Part shown: one piece after another, positions 5,340 through 6,807 of the stretch | How the letters are laid out: each line of letters starts with the position of its first letter | Numbering within the stretch: position 1 is the stretch's first letter | DNA from: Nitrospirales bacterium | GTDB lineage: Bacteria > Nitrospirota > Nitrospiria > Nitrospirales > UBA8639 | DNA length: 6,807 nucleotides | NCBI GenBank assembly: GCA_021604265.1 | Contig: BQIY01000117.1 | Span: forward strand, 1-6,807 | Direction: 5' to 3' | Position numbers and translations under genes: made by a program | Notes under the pieces: generated by a model | What the model saw: the letters and a program-made list of their open reading frames with translations, nothing else | What the model was told of the DNA's origin: nothing | Databases searched by the model: none

Positions 5340-5696
5340 ATGCTGAAACGACTATTAACGAAAATGCTCTTGATCTTGGCTGCATCGATGTTTTTGAGCG
5401 GGTGTCTGTATACGGATATTCAGGTGCCGAGAGCGTATCGTTCGGCCAGTCCGATTGATGTCAAAGCCAAGACTACGGATAAAGTGGTGGTCGGGGAAAG
5501 CTGTAACCGATCCGTACTCTTCTTAGTGGCCTGGGGTAATGGGGGATATGTCGGGGCCATTAACAATGCCTTGGCCGACGAACCAACAGGCTCGATTCTC
5601 TACGATGTGCATGTCGATGTTAAAGCTACAGTCTATGTATTCGGCCTGTATGCTCAGACATGTACGGTCGTGACAGGAAAAGTGGGGTCGGTATGA
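5340..5696 (+). CDS. TRL-like family lipoprotein, first of a tandem pair
   Basis: A 118-residue envelope lipoprotein. The leader is basic then hydrophobic (MLKRLLTKMLLILAASMF) and ends in the lipobox L-S-G-C, so Cys22 should be the lipidated first residue of the mature protein. The +2 residue is Leu, not Asp, which in proteobacterial rules would favour the outer membrane. The mature part fits the TRL-like pattern: an early G-E-S-C (51-54 or so), a short hydrophobic strand VLFLVAWGNGG, a helix with AINNAL, then YDVHVDV and a second conserved Cys in AQTCTVVTGK. Two Cys at these places could form a disulfide in the periplasm. TRL stands for tRNA-associated locus, but no tRNA gene is seen here and the function of the family is unknown. 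The stop overlaps the start of a longer relative by 4 bases (ATGA), so the two are co-translated. Confidence 0.85.
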   Translation: MLKRLLTKMLLILAASMFLSGCLYTDIQVPRAYRSASPIDVKAKTTDKVVVGESCNRSVLFLVAWGNGGYVGAINNALADEPTGSILYDVHVDVKATVYVFGLYAQTCTVVTGKVGSV

Positions 5697-6166
5697 AAAC
5701 TGTTCTCATGCTGATGGTCGTTTGTGTTCTTGGCTATGGTTGTGCCCCGTCACAAAGATGGGCGTATGAAGCTCGTCCTGGTCTGATTTTTGTCGGGGGA
5801 TTTGTGTTGTATTATGATTCTGAAGCCCCGCTGTCCTATCAGGCCTTGACGCCGCATGAGATTCCCGACAACACGGTTCCGGTAGGAGAAGTTTTGGGTG
5901 ATAGCTGTCAGCATGGGCTCTCCATTCCCATTATATTTTCTGCGACAGATCGAACGAGTGTTTCTGGAGCAAATGGGGACGGGAGTTATAAGAAAGCCCT
6001 GTTGAATATCAGAGAAAAGCATCCAGGACTTATCGGTTTATATGACATCAAAGTGGATGTGCATCAGTGGTCAATTTTGACCTATAGCCGGGAATGCACG
6101 GTTGTCGTGGCTCAAGGGTTTACGCGACCGGGGTTGGAAGGGGCAATGCAATTGTCAGCAAAATGA
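5693..6166 (+). CDS. TRL-like family probable lipoprotein, second of a tandem pair
   Basis: A 157-residue relative of the protein encoded just upstream. The leader MKTVLMLMVVCVLGYGC has a hydrophobic core and a Cys at 17. The lipobox G-Y-G-C is imperfect, so lipidation is likely but not certain. The mature part repeats the pattern of its neighbour: G-E-V-L-G-D-S-C in place of G-E-S-C, a Gly-rich turn with a helix (SYKKALLNI), then YDIKVDVH and ECTVVVAQGF matching YDVHVDV and TCTVVTGK. It differs by extra residues at both ends and a longer central loop. The start at 5693 is chosen because it gives the leader and an ATGA overlap with the previous stop. The frame is open further up, to 5660, but that would destroy the leader. 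A GGGG run five bases upstream may act as a ribosome site. Function is unknown; co-expression and similarity suggest paired envelope roles. Confidence 0.82.
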   Translation: MKTVLMLMVVCVLGYGCAPSQRWAYEARPGLIFVGGFVLYYDSEAPLSYQALTPHEIPDNTVPVGEVLGDSCQHGLSIPIIFSATDRTSVSGANGDGSYKKALLNIREKHPGLIGLYDIKVDVHQWSILTYSRECTVVVAQGFTRPGLEGAMQLSAK

Positions 6167-6233
6167 AGGCAAGGGCATGTCACGATTTTTCCTCATTCAA
6201 TCTATTGTACGTTTCCCTCCTCAATGCTTTCTT

Positions 6234-6260
6234 ACAAAAGAGAAGGCTTGTCACAGCCTT
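6234..6260 (-). terminator. Probable intrinsic terminator of the alpha/beta hydrolase gene
   Basis: Read on the minus strand, AAGGCT (6260-6255), a 6-base loop and AGCCTT (6248-6243) form a perfect 6-bp stem. It is followed by CTCTTTTGT, a T-rich tail. It lies about 10 bases after the hydrolase stop codon. The stem is short, so efficiency is uncertain. Confidence 0.5.
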
Positions 6261-6270
6261 GAAGAGGGGC

Positions 6271-6807
6271 TCAAGAACTACAGCCGACATGGGTATTGAG
6301 AAATGGAAGCACTCGAGTCTCATAGTCGGTTGGAGCGTACTGGTAAAAGTCTTGATGGTGCGCACCCTGGACTAACCACAGTTCTTTGGGAGAATGCGCC
6401 TTTGAGTACAGGGCTTGAGTTTCTGATGGAAGCGTATGTTCATCATGGGTGCCGCCTATCACAAAGACAGGTATTCCAAGAGTATGTATGAAATCGATTG
6501 GGCGAATGGAATCAGGGTTTATTCCATAGCGAAACTGAAATGACAAGAGTAGGGGATGAGCAAGAAGGGGTGCCAACGCGCCAACGCGCTGATGAATACG
6601 ATTGATTACTGCCTGTTCAAGTGTCGAAAGTACGGCTTCGATGACGAGGGCATCGACGTCTAAGGAAGGTCCGTTCAAGACAGCGGCGGTACCGCCTAAC
6701 GAAAACCCGATTATACCGATAGGGGCAGAGGGGTGTCGTTGGACTATGAACTTGACGGCCGTTCGAGCATCATCTTTCTCTCGGTCTCCAAACGTGACCA
6801 AATCGCC
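6271..6807 (-). CDS. Alpha/beta hydrolase (partial, 5' end outside window)
   Basis: The frame is open through the right window edge, so the N-terminal part, including the first strands and oxyanion region, is missing; 178 residues are visible. The fold is alpha/beta hydrolase of the serine-peptidase/dienelactone-hydrolase-like group. The nucleophile elbow is G-F-S-L-G-G, with Ser36 of the visible part preceded by the strand PIGIIGF. The acid is probably Asp122 in FVIGGTHDEHTLP. The base is probably His151 in VQGAHHQDFY, the second of the two His. The stretch TFGDREKDDARTAVKFI just before the elbow is typical of the helix that precedes it in such enzymes. A cap-like helical insert lies between. 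With triad and spacing intact it should be an active esterase, peptidase or thioesterase, but the substrate cannot be told. It converges on the lipoprotein operon across 104 bases. Whether it has a signal peptide cannot be seen. Confidence 0.9.
   Translation of the reverse strand, partial: GDLVTFGDREKDDARTAVKFIVQRHPSAPIGIIGFSLGGTAAVLNGPSLDVDALVIEAVLSTLEQAVINRIHQRVGALAPLLAHPLLLSFQFRYGINPDSIRPIDFIHTLGIPVFVIGGTHDEHTLPSETQALYSKAHSPKELWLVQGAHHQDFYQYAPTDYETRVLPFLNTHVGCSS

Noticed and set aside
5340..6166. tRNA or tRNA-like gene beside the TRL-like genes
   Set aside because: The family name prompted a look for a cloverleaf and a T-loop GGTTCGAATC-like sequence in the flanks; none was found.
6094..6375. 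Plus-strand frames after the second lipoprotein gene
   Set aside because: They overlap the lipoprotein 3' end and run antisense to the alpha/beta hydrolase, with no ribosome site or motif.

Overview
The window looks like part of a Gram-negative bacterial chromosome of roughly balanced base composition. It has two lipoproteins with lipobox-type leaders, a ligase and a Cys-rich protein with export signals, clear GGAGG-type ribosome sites, and tight ATGA or TTGA overlaps between co-transcribed genes. Nothing in it is phage-, plasmid- or IS-like, and I see no rRNA, tRNA or CRISPR array. The set of genes (two-repeat YegP-type protein, exported LigE-type ATP-dependent ligase, TRL-like lipoproteins, a Cys/His-rich secreted repeat protein) reminds me of Nitrospirota such as Nitrospira. 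That is an inference from gene style; no marker gene here proves it.

Layout. Positions 1-275 hold the possible end of an unrecognised gene and noncoding DNA. A small DUF4177 protein lies at 276-500 (+) and is followed by a hairpin. A DUF1508/YegP-type protein lies at 689-1027 (-). A divergent promoter region follows. An aldo/keto reductase (1284-2126, +) overlaps an exported ATP-dependent DNA ligase of the LigE type (2126-3028, +). Converging on that pair is a two-gene minus-strand operon. Its first gene (3717-5033) encodes an exported protein with a tandem series of paired cysteines at a 34-residue period. The start of its second gene, an unrecognised 220-residue protein (3058-3720, TTG start), overlaps the stop of the first. 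After a 306-bp divergent intergenic region come two overlapping TRL-like lipoprotein genes (5340-5696 and 5693-6166, +). The window closes with the 3' two-thirds or so of an alpha/beta hydrolase gene (6271-6807, -) that runs off the right edge.

How the genes may work together. Three independent short operons each carry at least one envelope or exported product: reductase plus periplasmic ligase, Cys-repeat protein plus unknown protein, and a lipoprotein pair. There is no single obvious pathway. The best candidate for something undescribed is the Cys-repeat protein and its translationally coupled partner. The Cys pairs (Cx10C every 34 residues), an HGLGHG motif and a His-rich insert suggest a disulfide-stapled helical solenoid, possibly metal-binding, in the periplasm or outside the cell.
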